Positions 8,741 through 17,440 of a stretch of DNA of 23,784 nucleotides are shown one piece after another. The DNA is taken from the IMG/VR virus record IMGVR_UViG_3300022413_000040, positions 1 through 23,784 of that record; one strand, 5' to 3'. Every line of letters starts with the position of its first letter. Positions within the stretch are counted from its first letter, which is position 1. The DNA is from a virus. Both the position numbers and the translations under genes were made by a program. Below the pieces are notes generated by a model, which saw only the letters and a list, made by a program, of their open reading frames with translations, was not told the origin of the DNA and ran no database searches.

Positions 8741-8945
8741 TTACGAATGTCCAGCACATGGGCTGTTTGAGGCTTGGGGGAACGCTGGCGAGCCATCGCA
8801 GTGTCCTAAGTGCTCACTAAGTTGCGGTCCATGTGTCGGCAGTAAGGGAATTAAGCTCAACGGAACAAAGTTGGGATTCCCACGCGCTAACCGCCTATGG
8901 ACGGAGCGCCATGAACTCCAGGTAGAACCTGGCATTGAATACTGA
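8727..8945 (+). CDS. Small zinc-ribbon protein (FmdB-like)
   Basis: 72 residues from ATG 8727 (ATG 8730 is an equally possible start), preceded by GGAAAACGAAG. The N-terminus LFDYECPAHGLFEAW followed by QCPKCSLSC is the pattern of FmdB/regulatory-type zinc ribbons: an aromatic strand, a first metal knuckle CPAHG and a second knuckle CPKC. The remaining part is basic and probably unstructured. It would bind one zinc and could contact nucleic acid or protein. The role in a head operon is unknown. It ends 18 bases before the scaffold start. Confidence 0.75.
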   Translation: MMLFDYECPAHGLFEAWGNAGEPSQCPKCSLSCGPCVGSKGIKLNGTKLGFPRANRLWTERHELQVEPGIEY

Positions 8946-8963
8946 CACCTTCAGGAGAAGATA

Positions 8964-9662
8964 ATGTCAAACGCAGTAGATCCTCCCAAGCCTGGTAATG
9001 CCGATAACGTGACAGCACCAGACCCTGATGTCCCAGAGAAGTTTGCAGGAAAATCTGTTGCCGAAGTGGCCCAGAGCTACGTTGAGTTGGAAAGCAAGTT
9101 AGGCCAACAAAGCAGCGAGCTATCGAAACTTCGTCAAATGCTGAACGAATCAACACAGGCAGCCGCACCACCAGCTGAGGAGGTTGACTTCTATAGCGAC
9201 CCGCAGGCCGCTGTAGCTCAAACGGTGCAGCCGTTAGCTCAGGCAATTGCAGAACTTCGCGTTGAAAACATGAAGGCAAAGCTTGCTTCAGCTCATCCAA
9301 ACTATGAAGCCACCATCCAAGATGTGAAGTTTCAGGAATGGGTAGCCGATAGCAGGGTTCGTATCGGATTGTGGAATGATGCCAACGTCGGCGACTTCCA
9401 TTCAGCGAGAGAATTATTCTCAACCTGGGAGACGGTCAACCAGTCAAATGCTCAGGCCCAAACAGGTAAAAAGGAAGCGGTAAAGCGTGACCGTAAGTTA
9501 CGTGCCGCGACCACTGAAAAGGGCTCTGTTGGACTTGCTCCGGGAAAGACGTTCAACAATCAGGACTTAATTGAACTGAAGCGACGCAACCCGGAGAAGT
9601 ATCGTTCAATGTCTGCCGATATTGTAAAGGCATATGCAGAAGGCAGAGTAACTAGGAGTTAG
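8964..9662 (+). CDS. Capsid assembly scaffolding protein
   Basis: 232 residues, typical scaffold length, directly before the capsid gene, with a good ribosome-binding site (CAGGAGAAG). Pro/Asp-rich N-terminus, then the common scaffold segment PEKFAGKSVAEVAQSYVELE (about 24-43), a heptad-like helix (ESKLGQQSSELSKLRQML), a Gln/Ala-rich linker and a basic C-terminus (ELKRRNPEKYRSMSADIVKA) that would contact the coat protein. Scaffolds nucleate proheads and leave or are degraded before DNA entry. Confidence 0.88.
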   Translation: MSNAVDPPKPGNADNVTAPDPDVPEKFAGKSVAEVAQSYVELESKLGQQSSELSKLRQMLNESTQAAAPPAEEVDFYSDPQAAVAQTVQPLAQAIAELRVENMKAKLASAHPNYEATIQDVKFQEWVADSRVRIGLWNDANVGDFHSARELFSTWETVNQSNAQAQTGKKEAVKRDRKLRAATTEKGSVGLAPGKTFNNQDLIELKRRNPEKYRSMSADIVKAYAEGRVTRS

Positions 9663-9667
9663 CCTCT

Positions 9668-10579
9668 ATGGCAGCTTTCCCAGCTGACGGCGTCACAGCC
9701 GCTGAAGCCGCAACATTCATACCGGAACTCTGGTCTGATGAAGTGGTAGCCGCATATAAGTCCAATCTAGTATTGGCAGGGCTGGTGACGCAGTTCAATC
9801 ATCAGGGTCGCAAGGGTGATGTGTTTCATATCCCAGCGCCCGTGCGAGGTACGGCCAGTGCTAAGGCGGCAGATACTGCCGTTACGGTCATTCCTCACAC
9901 CGATTCTGATATTCCGATTAACATCAATCTACACTTTGAATACTCGCGATTCATCGAAGACATTGCAGCCAAGCAAGCGTTGGATTCCATGCGGGAATTC
10001 TTCACAGATGACGCTGGATTCAGTCTGGCTACCCAGGTAGACACTTCCCTGCATGGGGTTGGTAACCTTCTACAAGGTGGTGCGGGTACCGCAGCTTATG
10101 ACACGGCGGTCATCGGTTCCGACGGGGCAACGGCCTACACTGGAACCAATCAGGCTGCGTTAGCCGATGACGGCATCAGGCAAGCGATTCAATTGCTTGA
10201 TGATGTCAACGTGCCTATGCGTGACCGCTTCCTAGTGATTCCGCCAGTTGAGAAGAATAACCTTCTCGGTCTGGCTCGCTTCACTGAGCAAGCGTTCGTG
10301 GGTGAGGTTGGCATGGCCAACAGCATCCGCAACGGCATGATAGGCAATATCTACGGTGTTCCGGTGTTTGTCTCAACGCAGTGTGCAACGGCGACTGGCG
10401 CCGCGCGCATCTGCCTGCTGTTGCACAAATCGGCTATTGCGCTGGTCACTCAGCTTGATATCCGAGTACAGACGCAATACAAACAGGAATACTTGGCCGA
10501 CCTCTTGACCGCTGACACCATCTACGGTGTTGGGGAGTTGCGAGACGATGCAGGAGTTGCAATCGCAGTGACCGCCTAA
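9668..10579 (+). CDS. Major capsid protein
   Basis: 303 residues, placed 5 bases after the scaffold gene and before the adaptor gene. The N-terminal arm (residues 13-40) contains FIPELWSDEVVAAYKSNLVL, then GRKGDVFHIPAPVRGTAS, a pattern shared by a broad group of podovirus and siphovirus coat proteins with an HK97-type fold. The central part (EYSRFIEDIAAKQALDSM) fits the long spine helix and P-domain region, and the C-terminal third reads like the A-domain. A strong terminator 15 bases downstream would give this gene's transcripts a defined end. Residues 17-40 are partly copied in the minus-strand protein at 19632-19859. Confidence 0.9.
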   Translation: MAAFPADGVTAAEAATFIPELWSDEVVAAYKSNLVLAGLVTQFNHQGRKGDVFHIPAPVRGTASAKAADTAVTVIPHTDSDIPININLHFEYSRFIEDIAAKQALDSMREFFTDDAGFSLATQVDTSLHGVGNLLQGGAGTAAYDTAVIGSDGATAYTGTNQAALADDGIRQAIQLLDDVNVPMRDRFLVIPPVEKNNLLGLARFTEQAFVGEVGMANSIRNGMIGNIYGVPVFVSTQCATATGAARICLLLHKSAIALVTQLDIRVQTQYKQEYLADLLTADTIYGVGELRDDAGVAIAVTA

Positions 10580-10594
10580 TCACTGCTCACCCTT

Positions 10595-10622
10595 GGGAGG
10601 GGGTCAAACCCCTCCCTCTTTT
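10595..10622 (+). terminator. Intrinsic terminator after the major capsid gene
   Basis: A perfect 8-bp G/C-rich stem, GGGAGGGG (10595-10602) with CCCCTCCC (10609-10616), has a 6-base loop and is followed by TCTTTT. It lies 15 bases after the capsid stop. It probably ends or attenuates transcription so that coat mRNA is made in excess over downstream tail genes. Confidence 0.85.
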
Positions 10623-10633
10623 AAGGGGTTGAT

Positions 10634-11281
10634 ATGACATATAGAGAGCTGGTGAATGCTGTTCTTCGCCGTCTGAGGCTTGATGAAATAGGCTTTGTAA
10701 CAGACAGCCCTTATTCCAGAATGATTGGCGACCTGGTAAACCAGGCCAAGCGTGAAGTAGAAGACGCCCATTCCTGGCTAGCCCTGGAATCTGTGGTCTC
10801 TCTGTCGACTGTGGCGGCGGTGTCCACCTATACCCTGGTTGGATTCGGCCGTAGAGCACGGATACGCAGCGTACACAACACCACCACGCGCGCAGACATC
10901 AGAAGCCTTTCATTCGACCGCTTCCAGCGCCGCGTTGATTTTGCAGCCAACACAGGAGCGCCTACATATTGGCGAATCAATGGCCTAGTCGGAGATGACC
11001 CGGTGATTGAGTTATATCCAACGCCTGAGGCGGTTTATGCTGTTAGCGTCTACGCTACATCTCCGCAGTCGGACCTGTCTGACGACTCGGAAGAGCTAAC
11101 GGTATCCCCTTACCCGGTCATCCTGGGCGGTTATGCCTTGGCAGTGGCGGAACGTGGCGATGACCGTGGTGCTGCGGAGCAGATGGCACAAAGGGAATAT
11201 GAGTCAGCGCTATCTGATGCTGTGGCCCGTGATGCATTCAACAATGAGTCAGGCCAGGCTAGCGATTGGGTTGTTGTCTGA
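10634..11281 (+). CDS. Head-tail adaptor / connector protein
   Basis: 215 residues with a strong ribosome-binding site (AAGGGG, 6 bases before ATG). The helical N-terminus MTYRELVNAVLRRLRLDEIG plus a later helix (MIGDLVNQAKREVEDAHSW) and a central beta domain are characteristic of podovirus adaptor proteins of the P22 gp4 / T7 gp11-like group that sit under the portal ring. Location right after the capsid gene and before the gp10-like hub agrees. It ends with a TGATG overlap into the next gene. The function is assigned from pattern and order. Confidence 0.75.
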   Translation: MTYRELVNAVLRRLRLDEIGFVTDSPYSRMIGDLVNQAKREVEDAHSWLALESVVSLSTVAAVSTYTLVGFGRRARIRSVHNTTTRADIRSLSFDRFQRRVDFAANTGAPTYWRINGLVGDDPVIELYPTPEAVYAVSVYATSPQSDLSDDSEELTVSPYPVILGGYALAVAERGDDRGAAEQMAQREYESALSDAVARDAFNNESGQASDWVVV

Positions 11282-12789
11282 TGTCTAGCGAACTACACCA
11301 AATCATCTTGCGAGGTCCTGGAACCTTCGGCCTGAATACTGAGCAAGCCCTAGCAGTTGATGATTTCCGCTGGTGTACCGAAGGCCTTAATCTGGTGTTT
11401 GACGACACTAACCGTCTGACCTCACGCAAAGGCTTGAACAACCTGACTACTTCAGGCGGTCATGGTAATGACGTAGAAGCAGTGTTTGAGTTTATCGAGA
11501 ATGCAACATCGAGCGAAATCATATCTGCTGCCGGACTGAAGGTATACACCGGATCGGTCACGATTACCGATATCACGGGGACCATTACTGCGCCGACTGC
11601 CAATGATTGGCAATTCGTCAACTACAACGGTAAGTGCATAGGCGTACAGCAAGGGCATACCCCCATCGTGTACACCGGAACTGGAACCTTTGCTGACATT
11701 GTGCCGGCCACGGGAACACTACCAACAGGTAACGCAGCACTGTCAGCCTTCGGACGTCTATGGGTTGCAGACGCTGATGGTACTACCATGAAGTTCTCTG
11801 CTTTGTTGGATGAAACCAACTGGAGCACTGCAGGCAGCGGCAGCCTAGACACGCTTGAGGTGTGGCCAGACGGGGTTGACCAAATCATCGCACTGGCTGA
11901 GTTCCAGAACCAGCTGTTGATATTCGGAACCCGTTCCATCTTGGTTTACACCGGAGCGGAAGACCCGACAGCCGTCACTTTCTCACTGTTCGATATCATC
12001 CGACGTGGTACCAACTGGCGTGATTCAGTGGTCGCTATCGGTAATGACTTGTTATTCATGTCATCTGATGGTTTGCGCTCTGTGTCGCGTGGTCTGCGCT
12101 CTCAAACCATGCCAATGACGGACCTTTCTACCCATGTGCGTTCGCTTCTAATTGACCAGCTGTCAGGCGTTACGACCACCATGCAGGCAGCCTACAGCCC
12201 TGTGGACAGGGCCTATTTCTGCCGCATCGTTAAGAGCACTGGTACCAATTATTGGTATTTCGATGTCGGTCAACGTCTAGAGAATGGAGACCTTCGCGCC
12301 TTTCGTTGGTCTGGCATCAACTACACGTCCATTACTGTTGCCAGTGACCGTACCGTATATCTGGGCACCAATGGGGCCATCGGTGACCATTCTGGTTACT
12401 CAGATGACGGCAGTAACTATGACGTTGAATGGCTGACAGCCGGCAGTGAACTAGGTACGCAAGGCGAGAAGATACTTAAAACTGCCCGCTTTCTTATGTC
12501 GGTGGAGGCTGTTACGAGTTTCATCCTGCGTTGGTGCGTTGACTTTCAGGAGACCTGCCACACCGCGACAGCTACCGCAGGCGTTAACAACGCCGAGAGC
12601 GAATGGAACGTAGCAGAGTGGGGTCTAGATGAATGGTCTGGCGGGGCTAGAGTCTCTAGAGAGCTTCGTATACCTATGTCGCATTCTGGCCAAATCGTAC
12701 AGATTGGCGCCCGTGTCACCATTACAGGCACTGAAGTTAGCTTCGCTAATATCACGCTATTAACAAAGGTTGGCCGCTTGGCCGCATAG
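11281..12789 (+). CDS. Tail hub / packaged-DNA stabilisation protein (P22 gp10-like)
   Basis: 502 residues from ATG 11281 (a TTG five codons earlier is less likely because the ATG is coupled through TGATG). The sequence is beta-rich with recurring short blades such as FGRLWVADADGTTMKFSAL, LLIFGTRSILVYTG and DLLFMSSDGLRSVS. This propeller-like arrangement is seen in P22 gp10 and its relatives, which close the portal channel after packaging. An N-terminal RKGLNNLT segment and a C-terminal ITGTEVSFANITLLTK strand also match that group's layout. No enzymatic motif is visible. The order adaptor, hub, collar protein is the expected podovirus order. Confidence 0.7.
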   Translation: MSSELHQIILRGPGTFGLNTEQALAVDDFRWCTEGLNLVFDDTNRLTSRKGLNNLTTSGGHGNDVEAVFEFIENATSSEIISAAGLKVYTGSVTITDITGTITAPTANDWQFVNYNGKCIGVQQGHTPIVYTGTGTFADIVPATGTLPTGNAALSAFGRLWVADADGTTMKFSALLDETNWSTAGSGSLDTLEVWPDGVDQIIALAEFQNQLLIFGTRSILVYTGAEDPTAVTFSLFDIIRRGTNWRDSVVAIGNDLLFMSSDGLRSVSRGLRSQTMPMTDLSTHVRSLLIDQLSGVTTTMQAAYSPVDRAYFCRIVKSTGTNYWYFDVGQRLENGDLRAFRWSGINYTSITVASDRTVYLGTNGAIGDHSGYSDDGSNYDVEWLTAGSELGTQGEKILKTARFLMSVEAVTSFILRWCVDFQETCHTATATAGVNNAESEWNVAEWGLDEWSGGARVSRELRIPMSHSGQIVQIGARVTITGTEVSFANITLLTKVGRLAA

Positions 12790-12792
12790 ATT

Positions 12793-13506
12793 ATGAGCGA
12801 CTACGCAAGAATTCACGATTTCTCAGTTAAGGATGCATTGACCACAGGCGACCCTGCAAAGCTGATTAAGGGCTCAGAGGTTGATGCGGAATTCGATGAA
12901 CTTGTAATACACAACAGTTCCAAGGTAGACAAACCGCCCGGTGCATCCGAAGGTGACTTCCTTCGCTTTACCTCTGGCGTGTGGTTGCCCAGCTCAGCCG
13001 GAACGGTGCCGGCAGGCTCCCTAATGCCATTTGCTGGAACAACGCTTCCCACCGATTGGCTGTGGTGTGACGGGTCACAGGTCAGCACTACTACCTATAC
13101 GGCCCTATTTGCAGCCATTGGCTACACCTATGGAGGCTCGGGCGCTAACTTCTCATTGCCTGACCTGCGTGGCCGCGCTGCCTTCGGTAAGGACAACATG
13201 GATAACGCGGTTGGAGTTGGTGGCGGCGACGCAGCTAGGCTGACATCTGGTGGAGCGCCTGGCATCAATGGCGATACCCTGGGGGCCTCGGGAGGTGTCG
13301 AGGAGCACCAGCTAACAGAGGCAGAGTTGGCAGCCCATGCCCATGGCATTGGCGGTAATTCCACCGTTGGGGTGTCTGCATCTAACTATCGCTTGAGCCC
13401 AAGCTCTTCCAGTGTTGGTGACACCAAGAGCGCGGGGGGGGATGCAGCGCATACCAACATGCCGCCTGCTATCGTTCTTAATTACATTATTTTCTTGGGA
13501 GCTTGA
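12793..13506 (+). CDS. Phage tail-collar-domain fibre protein
   Basis: 237 residues. Residues about 75-135 form a clear phage tail collar domain: PAGSLMPFAGTTLPTDWLWC, then DGSQVSTTTYTALFAAIGYTYG and FSLPDLRGRAAFG. The C-terminal region has the usual 'HAHG' loop and ends with a hydrophobic NYIIFLGA strand, as in short tail-fibre tips that carry a host-contacting domain. It probably forms the tail needle or a short fibre. No variable-repeat or reverse-transcriptase signal of a diversity-generating system was found nearby. Confidence 0.9.
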   Translation: MSDYARIHDFSVKDALTTGDPAKLIKGSEVDAEFDELVIHNSSKVDKPPGASEGDFLRFTSGVWLPSSAGTVPAGSLMPFAGTTLPTDWLWCDGSQVSTTTYTALFAAIGYTYGGSGANFSLPDLRGRAAFGKDNMDNAVGVGGGDAARLTSGGAPGINGDTLGASGGVEEHQLTEAELAAHAHGIGGNSTVGVSASNYRLSPSSSSVGDTKSAGGDAAHTNMPPAIVLNYIIFLGA

Positions 13507-13507
13507 T

Positions 13508-14203
13508 ATGGCGCTTCTAGGCTCATTACTCGGTGCAGGCGTTAGCCTGTTAGGTTCTAAACTCGGCAACAAACAACAGCAGAGCGGCGTTAATCAAGCA
13601 CTGCAGGCGGGAGGACCGTTCAATGTCTCGGGCCCGTTTGGTAGGGCTAAGTTTAAGGATGGGAAGCTCTCGGTGGGCTTGAGCGGTAACACCCGTTCAG
13701 GCTTCAACCAAGCGGGGGCGCTGGGTGCGGGTGCTTTAGGTCAGTTGGGCTCTACAGATTTCCTTGGCCGCGAACAAGATGAGTTCGACCGATTGCAGCA
13801 ACTGCGACAACCAGGAATTGACAGGGCCCGCTCTGGTTTGCAAAGCCAACAGTTTAACCGTGGGCGCTTAGGTCTTGGGGTTGGTGGTGGTCTGTCGGGT
13901 CGCTTGTTCAACCCGGAGACCGCAGCACAAGAGGAAGCCATCATGCGTACCCAGCTAGGCGACATTGGTGCGGCGCGTCAGTCCTCACAGCAAGACCAGA
14001 ATTTCCTACTCGGTCAAGCTGGCGGATTGTTCGGACTGCAGGGCCAGCTCGGACAGCAGGGCTTGCAGCAGGCACAACTAGGCATTGGTGCACGCAACCC
14101 GGCAGCCTTGGCTGGTCTAGCAGCACAGCCAGGCTTCTCACGGGCGCGCACCACTGAAGGGTTCTTCGGGTCACTCGGCAACAGCATAGGTGGGCTCTTC
14201 TAA
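13508..14203 (+). CDS. Putative DNA ejection / internal virion protein (small)
   Basis: 231 residues from ATG 13508, one base after the previous stop; the frame is open further upstream but inside the collar gene. Gly/Gln/Leu-rich with an N-terminal GSLLGAGVSLLGSKLG segment and a central Gln/Arg helix region, ending in LGNSIGGLF. Composition and place after the tail genes match the first of three ejection proteins (equivalent in role to P22 gp7/gp20/gp16 or T7 gp14-16) that leave the head and make a channel through the envelope. The function is inferred from order and composition. The stop overlaps the next start (TAATG). Confidence 0.7.
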   Translation: MALLGSLLGAGVSLLGSKLGNKQQQSGVNQALQAGGPFNVSGPFGRAKFKDGKLSVGLSGNTRSGFNQAGALGAGALGQLGSTDFLGREQDEFDRLQQLRQPGIDRARSGLQSQQFNRGRLGLGVGGGLSGRLFNPETAAQEEAIMRTQLGDIGAARQSSQQDQNFLLGQAGGLFGLQGQLGQQGLQQAQLGIGARNPAALAGLAAQPGFSRARTTEGFFGSLGNSIGGLF

Positions 14204-15375
14204 TGGCTGAAGGAATCTTCGGACCCACACCCGCTGCGATACAGCAGGCTCAGGCCGATGAACGGTTACAGCGTGCGGCAGTGATTGGCAATCTTCCTCT
14301 TGGGGGCTTTGGCGGGGCCATTGCTGGACAACTTGCAGGCCAAGCATTCGGCCAGGCTGCTGGCATAGAAGACCCTAGGTTGCGCCAAGCGCAGACCATG
14401 CAGGAGGTTCAGGCGCAGATGGCAAGCTCTGGACTACAGCCTGGGAGCCGGGAATATACCCAGCAAGTGACCCAGCTATTCCGTAACGCGGGGCAGGAAG
14501 ACCTGGCTGTGCAAGCGCACACCTTGGGTACTCAGCTCGAACAGCAGAGCCTTGGCGTGGACAAGCAGAGGGCAGAGTTGCAAGGCCCTGACCCACAGCA
14601 GGTACCGCGTAATTTTGAGATGCTGCTGCAGTTCGGGTTGCCAGAACAGCAGGCCCAGTTCGTAGCACAGAACCAGAAGTTAACAGACGAAGCCGTCAAG
14701 CAAGCACTCAAGGGCAGGCCACAGCCTGAACTGCTGAGAATTGCTCAGTTCATGCACCCTGGAGATGTTCAGCAGCAGCGTAGGTTCGTGAAAAACGTCA
14801 AATTAAAGCCAGGAGCCAGCGTTAACGTGAACGTTGGCGGCAAAGCGTTGACGCCTGCTGAACGCAACAGCATCCGCACTGCGGACGGTAAGCCCTTACC
14901 GCCTGGCACTACGGTTGATGAAGCTAACCGGCGGTTACAAAGCGGGGAGGCTCAGCAAGTCTCGCCAGAGGAAGCGGCAGCTATCACTAGACAAGCCACT
15001 GACCAGGCAATGGTGCAGCGCAGCGCAACAGAGGCTTCTAATTCAATCAATGCGCTGCAGAGTATTGGCCAGAAGTTATCACTCGGCTCAGCACTCAGCC
15101 CGTCAGACCGTAGGGCCTACAGTGCTGCTCGAACTAGGGCGGCTAAGGCCTTTGCACAGCTGAGAAACCCACCAGGGACTGAAGCTTCAGGGCAGGCTGA
15201 AGAACGCCTACTAAGTGTTTTACCTGACCTAAATACCGCAGTGGTTGCCCCAGGTGCTCTACAGGCTGGGATCCAAACACTACAGGCTGAAGTAGCGCAG
15301 CGAACCGGCGGCGCTCAGGCTGCACCGCAGACAGGTGCTGGACAGGTCATTGATTTCAGTCAGCTACCGCAGTAG
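14203..15375 (+). CDS. Putative DNA ejection / internal virion protein (medium)
   Basis: 390 residues. An N-terminal Gln/Ala helix contains a weakly hydrophobic Gly-rich segment (NLPLGGFGGAIAGQLAGQAF, about 30-49), followed by long, highly Gln-rich helices (EQQSLGVDKQRAELQ and others) and an alanine-rich helical C-terminus. No transglycosylase or peptidase motif is visible. TAATG coupling to the preceding gene and a larger hydrophobic partner downstream make an ejection-protein trio the best explanation. Confidence 0.7.
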   Translation: MAEGIFGPTPAAIQQAQADERLQRAAVIGNLPLGGFGGAIAGQLAGQAFGQAAGIEDPRLRQAQTMQEVQAQMASSGLQPGSREYTQQVTQLFRNAGQEDLAVQAHTLGTQLEQQSLGVDKQRAELQGPDPQQVPRNFEMLLQFGLPEQQAQFVAQNQKLTDEAVKQALKGRPQPELLRIAQFMHPGDVQQQRRFVKNVKLKPGASVNVNVGGKALTPAERNSIRTADGKPLPPGTTVDEANRRLQSGEAQQVSPEEAAAITRQATDQAMVQRSATEASNSINALQSIGQKLSLGSALSPSDRRAYSAARTRAAKAFAQLRNPPGTEASGQAEERLLSVLPDLNTAVVAPGALQAGIQTLQAEVAQRTGGAQAAPQTGAGQVIDFSQLPQ

Positions 15376-15384
15376 GGGATAGCC

Positions 15385-17085
15385 ATGGACGTGCGGATGC
15401 CAGATGGAACCATCATCCGGAACGTTCCGGAAGGTATCACTCAGTCCGAACTATCTCGGCGCCTAGGACTGATGCAAGGGGGAGGGGGATTACCCCCTTC
15501 TACCCCCCCTCCTAGCATCATGTCTCAGATAGCCGCCAATCAGGGCGGCAACGTTCCGCCTCCAGAGGGCTTCGGAGCGCTACATCCGGGCGTTGGAGGG
15601 CTGGCAGCTAATCTCTTGTCTGGGGCCGTGGCAGAGCCTGTGGCGGGCATTGCTGGGATCTTGGCTGGCCTGGCTGGGGGTGCAGATTTGGGCTCAAGAG
15701 TGGTACAAGGCACCCGTGAGGCGCTAACCATTCCTCCAGGCCAGCAAGGAAGTGACCTATTGCAGCAGGCGGTAGGCGGAATTCCTGAACCCGTTCGGAA
15801 CCTGGGAACTGCGGCGGCGCAAGGATTAACTGATATATCAGATGCAGCAGCGCAAACGTTTGGCCCAGCAGCTGGAGCAGCAGTCCGCACGCTTCCGACA
15901 GCAATTGCAGAGGTGGCTGGCCTTAGTATCGGACGGCGACTCCTTAAGCAGTCCGGTCAAGCCGCTTCACCGCGCGCCAAGCCGAAGGACATCCTCGAAG
16001 CGGCGCCCAGCCAAGAACAGCTGAAAGAAGCCGCCAGGGGGCTGTACCGTGAGCTGGATAACTCTGGAGTCAGAGTTAAGTTCAACGCTTATAACGGCCT
16101 GGTACAAGACGTGACGCAGATAGCCCAGAGCATGGGGCTAGACCCGACCTTAACGCCCGCATCCACAGCAGCACTACAGCGCTTGAGCCAGAATACAGGC
16201 CAAGTGGTAAGCCTGAGCAACTTGGACACGTTACGGAAAGTGACCCGTATCGCTGCCCAGTCTCAGGTACCAGCAGATGCAGCCATCGGTGCTGCCATGA
16301 TTCAACGCATTGATGACTTCCTCGACAACGCGGGCCCGCAGCAATTAGCTGGGGCTACCCGCTCCGCGCAAGGCTTCCAAGCTAAGTATCGCACCGCTCG
16401 TGACCTCTGGGGTAGGGCTAGGCGTTCGGAGTTGATTACTGAAGCAACCGACAAAGCCAGGCTACAGGCAAGTGGGTTTGAGAATGGCTTGCGGGCCCAG
16501 TTTCGTTCTTTGCTCAACAACAGAAAAACCAAGAAGTTGTTTAACGAAAGTGAACGCACTGCTATGGAAAGGGTTATCCAGGGCGGCGCACGCGAGAACA
16601 TATTCAAGCTACTGGCCCGCTTTGGTCCTGGCGAGGGCCAACAAATAACCTCCCTTACCATGCTAGGCGGTTCAGCTGCTGGTGCAGCCGTTGGTGGTGC
16701 AGCTGGTGCCGTTGCGGTGCCCTTGGTTGGTATCGTATCGGGCAAGATGGCTAAGCGTATGACACGAGGCAATGCATCCTTTGCGGATGCTGTGATTCGC
16801 TCTGGTAGTGATGCAACCCGTATCGTTCAGGCTTATGCGATGCATACCCCAAAGGCACAAAGAAGCGCAAGCGAGCTATCGGAACTACTGATGCAGCCCC
16901 ATGTAGACATCTCCCAGATATCAGAGAGCATCGTACTAGAAGGTGGCAGGGTTATAGATGAGTTAGCCAGGAAGGCAGCCAACATCGCACGACAACGCCA
17001 GGCTGCTGCAGTGGCTGCTACGGGCGCTGTTGCGGCGGGCCAGAATCAAGCATTAGGCACACAGCAAGGAAGCCTAGGACTATAA
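15385..17085 (+). CDS. Putative DNA ejection protein with membrane-active segments (large)
   Basis: 566 residues; GGGGAT lies 5 bases upstream of ATG. The N-terminus MDVRMPDGTIIRNVPEGITQ is a small strand-turn-strand found at the start of many phage internal proteins. Two Gly/Ala-rich hydrophobic stretches (about residues 70-108, containing AGIAGILAGLAGGAD, and about 428-456, containing AAGAAVGGAAGAVAVPLVG) could insert in membranes. The centre is a basic helical region (about 190-420). This fits a channel-forming ejection protein that would bridge the envelope during infection. No lytic enzyme signature is seen. Confidence 0.7.
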   Translation: MDVRMPDGTIIRNVPEGITQSELSRRLGLMQGGGGLPPSTPPPSIMSQIAANQGGNVPPPEGFGALHPGVGGLAANLLSGAVAEPVAGIAGILAGLAGGADLGSRVVQGTREALTIPPGQQGSDLLQQAVGGIPEPVRNLGTAAAQGLTDISDAAAQTFGPAAGAAVRTLPTAIAEVAGLSIGRRLLKQSGQAASPRAKPKDILEAAPSQEQLKEAARGLYRELDNSGVRVKFNAYNGLVQDVTQIAQSMGLDPTLTPASTAALQRLSQNTGQVVSLSNLDTLRKVTRIAAQSQVPADAAIGAAMIQRIDDFLDNAGPQQLAGATRSAQGFQAKYRTARDLWGRARRSELITEATDKARLQASGFENGLRAQFRSLLNNRKTKKLFNESERTAMERVIQGGARENIFKLLARFGPGEGQQITSLTMLGGSAAGAAVGGAAGAVAVPLVGIVSGKMAKRMTRGNASFADAVIRSGSDATRIVQAYAMHTPKAQRSASELSELLMQPHVDISQISESIVLEGGRVIDELARKAANIARQRQAAAVAATGAVAAGQNQALGTQQGSLGL

Positions 17086-17173
17086 AGCCATAGGGGGGGA
17101 TTAGCATTCCGGCCAGGGCTGCAATGGCTAGGACTATTACCCATGAGAGCAGTATTGTTATGACATTAAGCAT
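17018..17173 (-). CDS. Possible small two-span membrane protein on the minus strand
   Basis: A 51-residue frame from ATG 17173 to TAG 17018-17020. It contains a hydrophobic segment LLSWVIVLAIAALAGMLI and a second, YGFIVLGFLAVCLML, separated by Pro-Pro, which is a holin-like two-helix arrangement. It lies at the far end of the minus-strand operon and partly antisense to the preceding ejection-protein gene (17018-17085). There is no visible Shine-Dalgarno sequence (the upstream bases are AT-rich). It may be a chance frame. Confidence 0.25.
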   Translation of the reverse strand: MLNVITILLSWVIVLAIAALAGMLIPPYGFIVLGFLAVCLMLDSGPPQQRP

Positions 17174-17194
17174 TACAATTCTATACAGAAATCA

Positions 17195-17440
17195 ATGAGT
17201 AACATTGATACTGTAACGGCTGAAGACAAACGTCGAAGACAGCGACGCACGGATGATATGAACTTGCATGATACTCATGACAGAGTGATCCGTATTGAGG
17301 CGCAACTGCTGCAGTGGATGAAGTCTGTTGAAGAACGCCTTGATAGATTAGATAGCTTCCAGAAGTGGGTTGTCGGCCTGTTGGGTCTTTCGCTCATGGG
17401 TATCGTGGTCAATCTGTTGCTCAACCGTCCGCCTCTCTAA
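17195..17440 (+). CDS. Small coiled-coil membrane protein, holin / XhlA-like
   Basis: 81 residues. A charged basic N-terminus (EDKRRRQRRTDD), an amphipathic coiled coil (HDRVIRIEAQLLQWMKSVEERLDRLD) and one C-terminal transmembrane helix (VVGLLGLSLMGIVVNLLL) form the layout of hemolysin XhlA-like phage proteins, which assist holins or endolysins. No good Shine-Dalgarno precedes ATG 17195; a 24-codon frame (17124-17198) ends in ATGA with this start and could couple translation. It is the last plus-strand gene before the convergent minus operon, and its last 93 bases overlap the gene at 17348-17560. A lysis role is inferred, since no endolysin is present in the window. Confidence 0.65.
   Translation: MSNIDTVTAEDKRRRQRRTDDMNLHDTHDRVIRIEAQLLQWMKSVEERLDRLDSFQKWVVGLLGLSLMGIVVNLLLNRPPL

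Noticed and set aside
12793-13506. Diversity-generating retroelement target in the collar protein
   Set aside because: No reverse transcriptase gene and no template/variable repeat pair was found in the window.
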